NCBI GenBank assembly: GCA_019637675.1
Contig: JAHBVE010000002.1
Coordinates: forward strand, 395,797-459,796
Direction of reading: 5' to 3'
DNA length: 64,000 nt
DNA from: Anaerolineales bacterium
GTDB lineage: Bacteria; Chloroflexota; Anaerolineae; Anaerolineales; UBA11579
Under the pieces are notes generated by a model. That model did not search any database. It was not told where the DNA came from and worked only from the letters and a program-made list of their open reading frames with translations. Both the position numbers and the translations under genes were made by a program. Positions 50,384-59,900 of the stretch are shown piece after piece (the first letter of the stretch is position 1; every line of letters starts with the position of its first letter).

Positions 50384-51379
50384 CTAAGCTGATTCTCTAA
50401 CTACCAATACCGAGGGCAGCACCTTGGTCAACGGCTTTTCAGGTTCACCATCGATCAGCTGCATAAGCATGTCCACCGCCTGGCTGCCCAGCTCTGCAAT
50501 GGGTTGCGCAATGGTGGTGAGCGCCGGTTTATAGCCGGCGGCAAAGGGCGCATCGTCAAAACCCACCACGGCCACATCCTCAGGCACGCGCAGGCCCTGC
50601 TCACGCAGGTAGCGGATAGCCCCCACCGCCATGGCGTCGTTAGCGGCGAACACGGCATCCGGCCGATGCGGGGCGAGCTTGCCCATCGCCGCGTAGCCTC
50701 CTTCCTCGACAAAGCCTCCTTCGGCGATCAGGTTCTCGTCCGCCTCAATGCCCGCGTCAGCCAACGTGGCTCGATAGGCCTCGAGACGGGTTCGACTTAC
50801 CAAACTCCCTTGAACACCGGTAATCGTGGCGATCCGCTTGCGGCCGATGTGGATGAGATAGTTGACCGCCTGGCGGGTGCAATCCTCATTGTCAATATCC
50901 ACAAAACTGACCGGCAGGCTGTTCGGATAGCTTCCGATGAGCACAAAAGGGATCTTCGATTGATGCAATGCGGCCACAATGGGGTCACGGTCCTGCAGAG
51001 ATGACACAATCACCCCATCCAGAAGGTCATTGCTAAGGATCTGGGTAATGCTTCTGCGCTCACGCTCAGGCTCGCCCAGCCAGAGCATGACGGAGTGGTT
51101 GAGACGGTTGCAATGGTTGGTCACGCTTTGGACAAGGATCGGGAAGAAAGGCTCAACAAACAGGCTGGCAACCCGGATGGGGATGACCAGGCCAATGATG
51201 CCAGTGCGCCCACCCGCCAGCTTGCGGGCCGCCCGGTTGGGCACATAGTTGTTTAGCGTGATGACTTCAAGCACGCGCTGGCGCGTGCGTTCATTTACGT
51301 TGGGATCATTATTGATGACCCGAGAAACTGTGGAGCGAGATACGCCTGCTTGTTTGGCAATTTCTTCGATCCTGCTCAT
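50384..51379 (-). CDS. LacI family transcriptional regulator
   Basis: A 331-residue repressor. The N-terminal helix-turn-helix and hinge are classical (IEEIAKQAGVSRSTVSRVIN, then YVPNRAARKLAGGRTGIIGL). The periplasmic-binding-like ligand domain ends with VAVVGFDDAPFAAGYKPALT. An upstream in-frame start would add 21 residues before the helix-turn-helix, so the ATG at 51379 is chosen. It is divergent from the FAD oxidoreductase, which may be a target; the inducer is not predictable. Confidence 0.92.
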   Translation of the reverse strand: MSRIEEIAKQAGVSRSTVSRVINNDPNVNERTRQRVLEVITLNNYVPNRAARKLAGGRTGIIGLVIPIRVASLFVEPFFPILVQSVTNHCNRLNHSVMLWLGEPERERRSITQILSNDLLDGVIVSSLQDRDPIVAALHQSKIPFVLIGSYPNSLPVSFVDIDNEDCTRQAVNYLIHIGRKRIATITGVQGSLVSRTRLEAYRATLADAGIEADENLIAEGGFVEEGGYAAMGKLAPHRPDAVFAANDAMAVGAIRYLREQGLRVPEDVAVVGFDDAPFAAGYKPALTTIAQPIAELGSQAVDMLMQLIDGEPEKPLTKVLPSVLVVRESA

Positions 51380-51450
51380 TGCGCCCCAATTCTGAACCTG
51401 GCTGCATTGCGTTCGGTGAATTGTAATCCTCTGCCCTGTCACAACTGTGG

Positions 51451-51456
51451 TTGAAT
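51451..51456 (+). promoter_or_regulatory. -10 box of leaderless FAD oxidoreductase transcript
   Basis: TTGAAT, 6 nt before the ATG at 51463. Confidence 0.35.
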
Positions 51457-51462
51457 CGGCTG

Positions 51463-52824
51463 ATGGCTGGCAAATCGACTGAGGTTGTGATCTGCGGGGC
51501 GGGCATCCTGGGCATTAGCGCCGCCTATGCGCTGGCGCAGCGCGGCGTCAAGGACATAATGATCGTGGACGAGCGGCCGCCGCTCACACTCACCTCAGAC
51601 AAGTCCAGCGAGTGCTACCGCAACTGGTGGCCCGGCCCGGGCGATGCCATGGTCCAGCTCATGAACCGCAGCATCACCTTGATCGAGGAGCGCGCCGCAG
51701 CCTGCAACAACATGTTCAAGCTCAACCGGCGCGGCTATCTATATGTCACGACCGACCGCGGCCAGGCCGCCGGGCTGCGGGCCGCCGCGGCTGAGGCCGC
51801 CAGCCTGGGCGCCGGCAGCCTGCGCGAGCACGCCGCTGGCTCGGCCAGCTACGCCCCGCACCACGCCGAGGGCTTCGAAGGCCCGGATGGCGCCGACCTG
51901 CTGACCGATGCCGCCCTCATTCACAAGCACTTCCCGTACCTGGCCAGCGAGACGGCAGCGGCGCTGCATGTGCGCCGCGCCGGCTGGCTGAGCGCCCAAA
52001 GCTACGGCATGTGGATGTGGGAGCAAGCCCGCGCCGCCGGCGTGCAGCTCACCACCGGCCGCGTGGCGTCCGTGGAAACGGCGGGCGGGGCCGTTTCAGG
52101 TGTGAGCCTGGCGGATGGCACCCAGATCCGCGCCAGCACATTCATCAACGCTGCCGGGCCGCATCTTGGCCAGGTGAGCAGCCTGCTTGGGCTGGACATC
52201 CCTGTCTACAACGAACTGCACCTCAAAGCGGCTTTCAATGACCACCTGGCCGCGGTGGGACGTGACGCGCCGCTGGTGATCTGCGCCGATGAGCAGGAGC
52301 TGCCGTGGAGCGAAGACGAACGCGCCATGCTGGCCGAGGACGCGGAAACGGCCTGGCTGCTCGACCGGCTGCCCTCCGGCGCCCACACTCGCCCCGAGGG
52401 CGACGCGGCCGCCCAGAGCATCCTGATCCTGTGGGATGTGCACAACGAGAAAGTCGAGCCCACCTTCCCCATTGCGGAAGATGGCTTGTACGCTGAGACC
52501 GCCATCCGCGGCCTGGGGCGCATTTTGCCTGGCATGCGCGGCTACCTGGAGCGCATGCCGCGCCCCAGCGTGGATGGCGGCTATTACACGAAGACGCAGG
52601 AGAACCGCCCGCTGGCCGGCCCGCTGAGCGTGCCCGGCGCGTATGTCATCGGCGCCGCATCCGGCTACGGCATCATGGCCGCCGCCGGCCTGGCAGAGCT
52701 ATTGGCCGGGCACATTACCGGTGGGCAGTTGCCGGAGTATGCGCCGCTGTTCAGCCTGGAGCGCTACGAGGATCCAGGCTACCAAGCGCTGCTGGCTAAC
52801 TGGGGCGAGAGCTGGCAGCTGTAA
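51463..52824 (+). CDS. FAD-dependent oxidoreductase (DAO family)
   Basis: A 453-residue flavoenzyme. The dinucleotide fold VVICGAGILGISAAYALAQR, followed by the acidic end of strand 2 (MIVDERPP), and the late NRPLAGPLSVPGAYVIGAAS GYGIM region show the D-amino-acid oxidase/sarcosine oxidase family. A substrate such as an N-methyl amino acid is suggested by family only. It is probably leaderless; the LacI-type gene on the opposite strand shares the 83-bp intergenic region and may control it. Confidence 0.85.
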   Translation: MAGKSTEVVICGAGILGISAAYALAQRGVKDIMIVDERPPLTLTSDKSSECYRNWWPGPGDAMVQLMNRSITLIEERAAACNNMFKLNRRGYLYVTTDRGQAAGLRAAAAEAASLGAGSLREHAAGSASYAPHHAEGFEGPDGADLLTDAALIHKHFPYLASETAAALHVRRAGWLSAQSYGMWMWEQARAAGVQLTTGRVASVETAGGAVSGVSLADGTQIRASTFINAAGPHLGQVSSLLGLDIPVYNELHLKAAFNDHLAAVGRDAPLVICADEQELPWSEDERAMLAEDAETAWLLDRLPSGAHTRPEGDAAAQSILILWDVHNEKVEPTFPIAEDGLYAETAIRGLGRILPGMRGYLERMPRPSVDGGYYTKTQENRPLAGPLSVPGAYVIGAASGYGIMAAAGLAELLAGHITGGQLPEYAPLFSLERYEDPGYQALLANWGESWQL

Positions 52825-52854
52825 AACAGTGGCAGTTTTGCTAGCGTAGCTGAA

Positions 52855-54153
52855 CTATCCAGCCCACAGATCGAACGAGAACAGGGCCGCCATGATGCTC
52901 ATCAGCAGCAAGCTGACCATGCTCCACGAGCGGTCAAAGGCAGCATGCTTGCCCGCTCGGGCCAGTAGCAAGAACACAGGCGGGATGACCAGAATATAGC
53001 GGTACATGCCCTGCGCCTGCCCACTGGTGAACGACAGGAACACCGCCGCCAGGCCAAACAACGCCAGGTCAGGGTGACGGCGTAACCCGACTAGGCAGGC
53101 GATGAAGCCAAACAAGATACCCGCCAGCTCTAATCCATAGTACGCAGATGACTGCGAGACGCCGGCGCGTAGAATGTCCAGAACCACACCCCAGTTGTAG
53201 GAGGTCTTGCCCCACTCCAGCAGGCCGCGGCCGAACCAGACATCCTCAACAATGGTGAAGGCCTGCCCATAGTACGAGATACGCCACAGGCCGAAGGCCA
53301 GCAAGGGGGCCGCGGCCAGCAGCAGGCTGCGAGCGGCCGGCCACGAGAACTGACCTGGCATCAACTGCTTCCACGCCCCGCTACGAGCCCAGTGATACAG
53401 CATGGGCAAGGCCAGCAACACGCCTACGGCGCGGGTATAGGTCGCCAGCACGGCCAGCAACGCAGCCCAGCCGAACTGGCCGCGGCGGGCAAGCAGCAGC
53501 GACCAAAAAGCCAAGCCGACGAACAGGCCTTCGGTATAGATCTGCGCCAGGAAGAAGCCACTAGGAAAGATGACGAGATAGAAGGCCGCCCGCAGGCCGC
53601 CGTCCTCGCCCAATTCATCTTTGGCGAGCTGGTACAGCGCCAGCATACCGGCCAGCGTGCCAAGCAGCGAGACGATAACGCCGGCCAGCGTAGCGGTGGC
53701 GATGGGCGCCATGCCCACCAGGCTCAACGGCAGGCTCAGGGTGCGGATGGCAAGCGGATACAGCGGAAAGAAGGCCATGCTCATTGAGAGACGATCGCCG
53801 GGGCTGGCGACGGCGGGGGCCGTGAAGGGCCAAAAGCCGAGCACAGCATTCTCGGCATCGAAGTAGCCATTTACCCGGCGGATATTGTCGGAGTGATAGC
53901 CTTCCAGGGCGACACCCAGATAGAACTCTGAGTCCCATGACACATGCGTGTTCATGAAAGGCTCATTCAGATACAGCTTGTCATCCTGGGCGCCGGCGCG
54001 GGTTTCCTGCGGCGTCCACTCGATGGCGTAATCAGGGCGGGCCAACTCCAAGCGGGCTGGCAGGTAGGCCTGAAAACCCAGGATGGCCACCACCCAGCCC
54101 AGCCAGATCAAAGCCACCGTGCGGTGGCCAGTGTCTTGAAAGAATGTACGCAT
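52855..54153 (-). CDS. polytopic mannosyltransferase-like protein (PIG-V/GT-C type)
   Basis: A 432-residue integral membrane protein with about ten helices. A first extracytoplasmic loop carries HVSWDSEFYLGVALEGYHSD with an acidic pair, the position of the GT-C catalytic Asp. FFPLYPLAIRTLSLPLSLVG, YLVIFPSGFFLAQIYTEGLF and TYTRAVGVLLALPMLYHW match PIG-V-like mannosyltransferases. It would use a lipid-linked sugar outside the cytoplasm. AGGAG precedes the ATG. Alternative: another GT-C glycosyltransferase. Confidence 0.7.
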   Translation of the reverse strand: MRTFFQDTGHRTVALIWLGWVVAILGFQAYLPARLELARPDYAIEWTPQETRAGAQDDKLYLNEPFMNTHVSWDSEFYLGVALEGYHSDNIRRVNGYFDAENAVLGFWPFTAPAVASPGDRLSMSMAFFPLYPLAIRTLSLPLSLVGMAPIATATLAGVIVSLLGTLAGMLALYQLAKDELGEDGGLRAAFYLVIFPSGFFLAQIYTEGLFVGLAFWSLLLARRGQFGWAALLAVLATYTRAVGVLLALPMLYHWARSGAWKQLMPGQFSWPAARSLLLAAAPLLAFGLWRISYYGQAFTIVEDVWFGRGLLEWGKTSYNWGVVLDILRAGVSQSSAYYGLELAGILFGFIACLVGLRRHPDLALFGLAAVFLSFTSGQAQGMYRYILVIPPVFLLLARAGKHAAFDRSWSMVSLLLMSIMAALFSFDLWAG

Positions 54154-54190
54154 AGCTCCTCACCAAAGGCCAAACTATACACCAGTCGGC

Positions 54191-54219
54191 TTGACATTCA
54201 TGCACTTAGCCTGTATCCT
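54191..54219 (+). promoter_or_regulatory. promoter of DEAD-box helicase gene
   Basis: The -35 TTGACA (54191-54196), 17-bp spacer and -10 TATCCT (54214-54219) give a leader of about 130 nt before the GTG start. Confidence 0.75.
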
Positions 54220-54358
54220 CTTGCGGTCTTATCCAACTATCGCTATTCAGCAGTCGCTGCTGTTCTGCGCCAACACCTGGCAACGTTGTCTTGAACTCAG
54301 TCTGGACCCGCCACATTCGGCGGAACACCCCATAGACTTCTGAATACAAAGGAATATT

Positions 54359-55657
54359 GTGAAATTTACTGAGTTCAACCTTGATTCGCGTCTGCTGAAG
54401 GGCGTTCAACGCGCCGGCTACCAGCTGGCTACGCCCATTCAGGAACAGGCCATCCCCGTTGCCATTGACGGGCACGACATCATTGGCACAGCCCAAACCG
54501 GCACCGGCAAGACGGCCGCGTTCGTGCTGCCGATCCTCAACACCTTGCTCAGCGGGCCGCGCAACCAGGCTCGGGCGCTGATCGTCACGCCGACGCGTGA
54601 GCTGGCCGAACAGATCCGCGAGACCATCGTCACGCTGGCCAGCGGCACCGGCTTGCGCTGCGTCACCGTCTACGGCGGCGTCGGCGCTCGCCCGCAGGTC
54701 GAAGCGCTGCGCCGCGGCGCCGAGATCATCGTGGCCTGCCCGGGCCGCCTGCTCGATCTGGCCAATCAGAATTCTGTGCGGCTCAACAAGATCGAAATGC
54801 TGGTGCTGGACGAGGCCGACCGCATGTTTGACATGGGCTTCCTGCCAGATGTCAAGCGCATCATCAAGCTGCTGCCGCCCAAGCGCCAGAACATGCTGTT
54901 CTCGGCCACCTTCCCCAAAGAGGTGGAGGAGCTGGCCAAGGGTCTGCTGCACCAGCCAAAGCGCGTAGCCGTAGGCATCAGCGCGCCGGCCAACACCGTG
55001 GCGCACTCGCTGTACCCAGTGCCGCGCCACCTGAAGTCGGCGATGCTGTTCGCGCTGCTGAAGCGCTCGGAGGCTGAGTCGGTGCTGGTCTTCACCCGCA
55101 CCAAGCACCGCGCCCAGAAGGTGACCCGCCAACTGGAGCGCGAAGGCTACATGGCCACCGCCCTGCACGGCAACCGCACGCAGAGCCAGCGTCAGGCTGC
55201 GCTCAAGGGCTTCCGCGATGGGCGCTACCAGGTGATGGTTGCGACCGACATCGCCGCCCGCGGCCTGGACATCGAAAGCATCCGGCTGGTGATCAACTAT
55301 GACATGCCGGATACGGTGGACGCTTACATTCACCGCATTGGCCGCACCGGCCGCGCTCAGCGCACCGGCGAAGCCTTCACGCTGGTGGTGACCCAGGACG
55401 ACGGCGATATGCTGCGCGCCCTGGAGCGCACTGTCGGCAAGATCGAGAGCCGCAAGCTGGATGGCTTTGACTACTCGGCCAAGCCGGCGGTTGAGCCCGC
55501 GGGCGAGCGGCCGGAGTTTGGCCGCCGGCCGGCGCCCAGCAAGCGGCCGGCCCCCGGCAACCGCCCTGCCCCGCAGAACCGGCCGGCGCGCACGCGCTCG
55601 CCGCGCAAGCACCGCGAGAACGACCAGTACGCCAAGCGGCTGGCATCCTACAAGTAA
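54359..55657 (+). CDS. DEAD-box RNA helicase
   Basis: A 432-residue ATP-dependent RNA helicase of the RhlE/CsdA-like group. In order: AQTGTGKTAA (Walker A), PTRELAEQI (Ia), LVLDEADRMFDMGF (II), LFSATFPKEV (III), VATDIAARGLDIES (V) and HRIGRTGRA (VI), followed by a basic Pro/Arg tail (about 385-432) for RNA binding. The gene begins with GTG behind AAAGGA. The long 5' leader resembles those of cold-induced helicase genes, but cold control is only a guess. Confidence 0.94.
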   Translation: MKFTEFNLDSRLLKGVQRAGYQLATPIQEQAIPVAIDGHDIIGTAQTGTGKTAAFVLPILNTLLSGPRNQARALIVTPTRELAEQIRETIVTLASGTGLRCVTVYGGVGARPQVEALRRGAEIIVACPGRLLDLANQNSVRLNKIEMLVLDEADRMFDMGFLPDVKRIIKLLPPKRQNMLFSATFPKEVEELAKGLLHQPKRVAVGISAPANTVAHSLYPVPRHLKSAMLFALLKRSEAESVLVFTRTKHRAQKVTRQLEREGYMATALHGNRTQSQRQAALKGFRDGRYQVMVATDIAARGLDIESIRLVINYDMPDTVDAYIHRIGRTGRAQRTGEAFTLVVTQDDGDMLRALERTVGKIESRKLDGFDYSAKPAVEPAGERPEFGRRPAPSKRPAPGNRPAPQNRPARTRSPRKHRENDQYAKRLASYK

Positions 55658-55658
55658 G

Positions 55659-55688
55659 AAAAACGGCTCCCATTCGGGAGCCGTTTTT
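55659..55688. terminator. bidirectional terminator, helicase / sulfotransferase
   Basis: The stem AAAAACGGCTCCC/GGGAGCCGTTTTT lies between convergent genes. Confidence 0.9.
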
Positions 55689-55694
55689 GTAACA

Positions 55695-56525
55695 CTAGAA
55701 CCAGTCTGGAAACTTGCCATCCAGATAAAAGGGATCAAGCTCAGCTTTGAGCCGGGCGTCAATGTAACTAATCATCTTTGCATCCAGCTTGTTGCGCCAG
55801 CCACCCACCGAACCGGAGCGCACCTTGCGCTTGTCGGCGTCGTTCGTTGCGCCCTGGTGGGCGGGGCGCACAAGCTGGTCATTCATTTCCAGCTTCTTCA
55901 TATTTTCCAGTGCTGAGAATTCCACAGCTTCTTTCACTAGCTCTTGCTCAGCCGTCATGCCCAAAAATGGCAGCAAACGAGAAAGCTCTGCTGAAGTATC
56001 TTGGCGCAGGTTTGCATAATCCAAGATGAAAGTCTGCTCTGCCAGGCTGCGGTTGGCAACCACAAAATTGTGAAAGCTGATCCAACGGTTGAGCCCCAGG
56101 CCGTCATCCCGAATGAATTGCTCCAATGTGCCTTTGAATACGCGCTGGCGAGTACCCAGGTCGTGATAATGGGAAATGAGGGCATCTTGGGGAGCGCGCA
56201 CCAACAAAACCACACGGGAGTCTTTGCACAGGCTGAGGTCAAAGGGAAAGTTGGGCTTGCGGCGGGCGAGCCTATCCCGCAAGGTGAACTCGGGTGCAGT
56301 GCCCGAGCCTGCATGGTAGAAGATGACCTGCGGTGAGTAAGGCTGCCTGCAGTGATACGCATGCAGGCGGATATTGAAATCATCAATGCCCAGCAACTGC
56401 TGCTTGTAGCGCGAAAGCAGGGAACGTACCCAGGTGCGCCCAGAGTTTGGGTATGAGACCAGGTAGACGATATTCTCAGCCTCGTCGATCTTGGTCTCGA
56501 GGACTTTGAGCGAATCCAACTTCAT
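55695..56525 (-). CDS. sulfotransferase domain protein
   Basis: A 276-residue PAPS-dependent sulfotransferase candidate. The 5'-phosphosulfate loop is VYLVSYPNSGRTWVRSLLSR near the N terminus; VVLLVRAPQDALISHYHDLG gives the 3'-phosphate-binding Arg and Ser, and RSGSVGGWRNKLD near the C terminus matches the final PAPS motif (RkGxxGdWkn). The acceptor is unknown; in bacteria such enzymes modify surface sugars or lipids. It sits 9 nt after msrB on the same strand and could be the third gene of the ileS transcript. Confidence 0.85.
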   Translation of the reverse strand: MKLDSLKVLETKIDEAENIVYLVSYPNSGRTWVRSLLSRYKQQLLGIDDFNIRLHAYHCRQPYSPQVIFYHAGSGTAPEFTLRDRLARRKPNFPFDLSLCKDSRVVLLVRAPQDALISHYHDLGTRQRVFKGTLEQFIRDDGLGLNRWISFHNFVVANRSLAEQTFILDYANLRQDTSAELSRLLPFLGMTAEQELVKEAVEFSALENMKKLEMNDQLVRPAHQGATNDADKRKVRSGSVGGWRNKLDAKMISYIDARLKAELDPFYLDGKFPDWF

Positions 56526-56534
56526 GCGGCCAGC

Positions 56535-56909
56535 CTACTCCGCCGGGATGAACTTCATCGAGATGGAGTTGACGCAGTGGCGGGTGTTGGTGGGCGTGAA
56601 GCCTTCGCCCTCGAAGACGTGGCCGAGGTGGCCGCCGCAGTTGGCGCAGGTGATCTCGACCCGGTAGCCATCCGGGTCAGGGTGGCGGGCGACGGCGCCG
56701 GGGATCTCGGCGTCGAAGGCAGGCCAGCCGCAATGGGCGTCAAACTTGCTTTCTGAGCCATACAGCGGCGCGTCACACTGCCGGCAGACGTAGGTGCCGG
56801 CCGCGTAGTGACGGTCATACTCCCCGGTGAAGGGCATCTCGGTACCCTTGCGCAGGATGATGCGCTGCTCTTCGGGCGTGAGTGGGTTGAGTTTCATGTC
56901 GTCCTTCAT
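56535..56909 (-). CDS. msrB: peptide-methionine (R)-S-oxide reductase
   Basis: A 124-residue repair enzyme that reduces methionine R-sulfoxide in proteins. The zinc site is formed by CRQC and CANCGGHLGHVFEG; AHCGWPAFDAEIPG is a substrate-region landmark and the catalytic Cys is in RHCVNSISMKF. The ATG at 56909 overlaps the ileS stop by 4 nt, so it is read from the T-box-controlled ileS message. A longer frame upstream lies inside ileS and is rejected. Confidence 0.95.
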   Translation of the reverse strand: MKDDMKLNPLTPEEQRIILRKGTEMPFTGEYDRHYAAGTYVCRQCDAPLYGSESKFDAHCGWPAFDAEIPGAVARHPDPDGYRVEITCANCGGHLGHVFEGEGFTPTNTRHCVNSISMKFIPAE

Positions 56910-59900
56910 GCTTTCTCCACCGCCAAGGTTACCGCGGCGCCATCCACTTTGTGCTCCTCGCTGAAGGCGCCGGCGGGCGCCGGGCCAGCGGTGAGCTCCA
57001 GGCTGAGCGTCTCGGACTTGATGGTCTCGGCCCATTGGGCCAGCACGGCGGCCAGATCGCCTTCGGCGGTGTAGTAGGTGCGGATGCGGTCTTCGATGTT
57101 GAAGTCCGCCTTCTTGCGCATGTCCTGGATGCGGCGCACCAGCTCACGGGCGGTGCCCTCGGCGCGCAGCTCCGGCGTGAGGGCGGTGTCCAGCCCGACG
57201 GTGACGCCCTTCTCGGCGGCGACGGCCAGTCCCTCGGCCGGCTGGCTGTTGACCAGCACCTCGTCAGCGGCGAGCTCGATCTCGTTGCCGTCCAGCGTGA
57301 GCTGGACGGGCTCGCCGGCCGCCACCTTGGCGGCGACGGCGGCCGCATCCAGCGCATTGAGGGCCGCGCGCAGCTTGGGGAAATCAGCCCCGAAGCGCGG
57401 GCCGAGCTTGGCGTTGTTGGGCTGCAGGCTGTAGCTGACGAGCTGGCCGGATTGCTGAACGAACTCGATCGTTTTCACGTTCAATTCGTCTTTGACGATC
57501 TCGATCAGATAATCAGTCAATCGATCGATCCCGCTGGACGAATGTACAAGGGCTGCAGCAAGCGGCTGGCGCACCTTGAGGTTGGCCGCGCCGCGGGCGC
57601 TGAGGCCCAAGCTGGCCACCTGACGGGCAAGCCCCATCTCGTTGATGAGGGTCTCATCGATGGCGGCGGCATCGGCCTGCGGATACAGGGTCATGTGCAC
57701 ACTGGAATACGCCGCATCCGTATGAGCGGCGACGAGGTTCTGGTACATCTCCTCGACCACGAAGGGCGTCATGGGAGCGATGGTGCGGATGAGCTTGACC
57801 AGCACATGCCACAGCGTGGCATAGGCGGCCTGCTTGTCGCCGTCCTGCTCGCTGCGCCAGAAGCGGCGGCGGCTGCGGCGCACATACCAGTTGGATAGAT
57901 CGTCGATCAGAGACTCCACGGCGAGGGTGACGCCGAAAGCATCCCAGTTGTTTAGTCGGTTGGTCGATTGGTCGACAGCTTGATTCAGCCGAGCCAGGAT
58001 CCATTTGTCCAGCGGGTTCTCCGACAACGGCGTAGCGCCTTCGGGATGGTTGGGGTCAAAGCCGGCGAAGGACGGAGCCCAACCGTCGAGGCGGGCATAG
58101 GTGACGAAGAAGCTGTAGATGTTCCACAGCGGGATGAGGAAGCGGCGGCGCACATCGTCGGCCTTGTTATAGCCGAAGAGCAGATTGTTCTCCGGCTTCT
58201 GAGCGCAGTACATCCAGCGCATCACATCTACGCCCATTTTGTTGGCGGCTTCGTTGAACTCGATCGAGTTGCCTTTGCTCTTGTGCATGGCTTCGCCGCT
58301 CTCATCCAGCAGGGTGCTGTAGCTGAAGAGATTCTTGAACGGGGCGGTCTCGGCCATCACTGTACCCATGGCCAGCAGGCTATAGAACCAATTACGGAAC
58401 TGGCCGGGGAAGCTCTCGCTGATCCAATCCGCCGGGAACCACTGCTGCCAGTACTCCGGCTCGGAGCGGTAGCGCAAGGTGCTCATGCTGACAATGCCAG
58501 CATCCAGCCAGGGATTGCCCACATCCGGAATGCGGGTCATGTGGCCGTCGGCGCAATGCTCGCACTTGACCTTGACGGCATCGATGTACGGGCGGTGCGG
58601 CGTGTGGCCGGCGAAGGTGTCGTAGCCGGCCACGGCGCGTTGGGCAAGCTCATCCTCGCTGCCCACGACGGTGTGCTGTTTGCAGGAGTCGCAGACCCAG
58701 ATAGGCAGGGCCAGGCCCCAGTAGCGCTTCTTGCTGATCATCCAGTCGTGCATGTTGCGCAGCCAGTCCATCTCACGGGCGTGACCGAACTCCGGCACCC
58801 AACGGATCTGGTCGACCACATCCATGATCTGGTAGCGCAGGCTGTTGGCTTTCTCCTCGGCGGTCAGTTCCTCGCGGGGCTTGTCGTAGGTCTCGCCCAT
58901 GCTGATGAACCACTCGTCTACGACGCGCCAGACCAGCTCGGTCTTGCAGCGCCAGCAGGTGGGATAGCGGTGGGTATATGGCTCGTACTTGTAGAGCAAG
59001 CCCTTCTGCTCGAGCAGTTGGGCAACAGTGTCAGGCACCTCGGCGGTGGTCATGCCGGTGAGAGGACCAAAGCCTTCCACGATGCGGGCTTCATCATCAA
59101 TGGGGACGATGATGGGCAGCTTGTTCTGCCGGCCGAGCTGGTAGTCCTCGGCGCCGGCGCCGGGGGCGATGTGGACGATGCCGGTGCCTTCGGCCTCGCC
59201 GACCTCATCCCAGAGGATGACGCGGTGGGCCTCCTTAGCGGATTGGGTCACGCCCTTCACCAGGTCACGCAGTTCCAGGTGGCCGCCGGGCTCGTTGGCG
59301 GCGGGCAGGTCATCGAAGGGGCCGTCGTAGGCCCAGCCTTCCATCTCGCGGCCCTTGAGCTCGGCCAGGACTTCGTGTTCACCCTTGAGCATGGCGAGCG
59401 TGCCCTTGGAGAGATAGTAGATGTCATCGCCCTGCTTGACCTTCACATAGTCAAGCTCCGGCCCAACGGCGGCGGCCACGTTGCTGGTCAGCGTCCACGG
59501 AGTGGTGGTCCAGGCCAGCAGGTACTCGTTCTGGCGGCCGCGCAGCGGCAGGCGCAAGGTGATGGACTTGTGGGTGACCTCTTTGTAGCCATCGCTCTCG
59601 ATCTCGTGCTGGCTGATGCCGGTGGCGCAACGCGGGCACCACGGCATGGAGTCTGCGCCGCGGTAGAGCCAGCCCTTCTCCCAACACTTCTTGAGGAAGG
59701 CCCAGATCATGTAATTGTTCTCATCGCTGAAGGTGAAGTAGCTGCCGCCGAGCTCGGGCAGGCCGAGGTGGCCGACGACCTGCTCGACCGTGCCGGCCGC
59801 GCCGCCGGCGGGGCCGGCGTAGGCGATCTCGGCCTGCGGGTCGGCGGCGAGCTGGTCAGCTAACCAACGAAGTTGGTTTGGGTCGTCCCACTCCATCCAG

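Noticed and set aside
56906..56946. Longer msrB start inside ileS (57035)
   Set aside because: It would add 42 Arg/Gly-rich residues read antiphase to ileS; the ATG at 56909 gives the normal MsrB length and the usual ATGA coupling.
57968..59863. Open frame of about 630 codons on the plus strand antisense to ileS
   Set aside because: It has no ribosome site or family features and is explained by the codon bias of the GC-rich ileS gene on the other strand.
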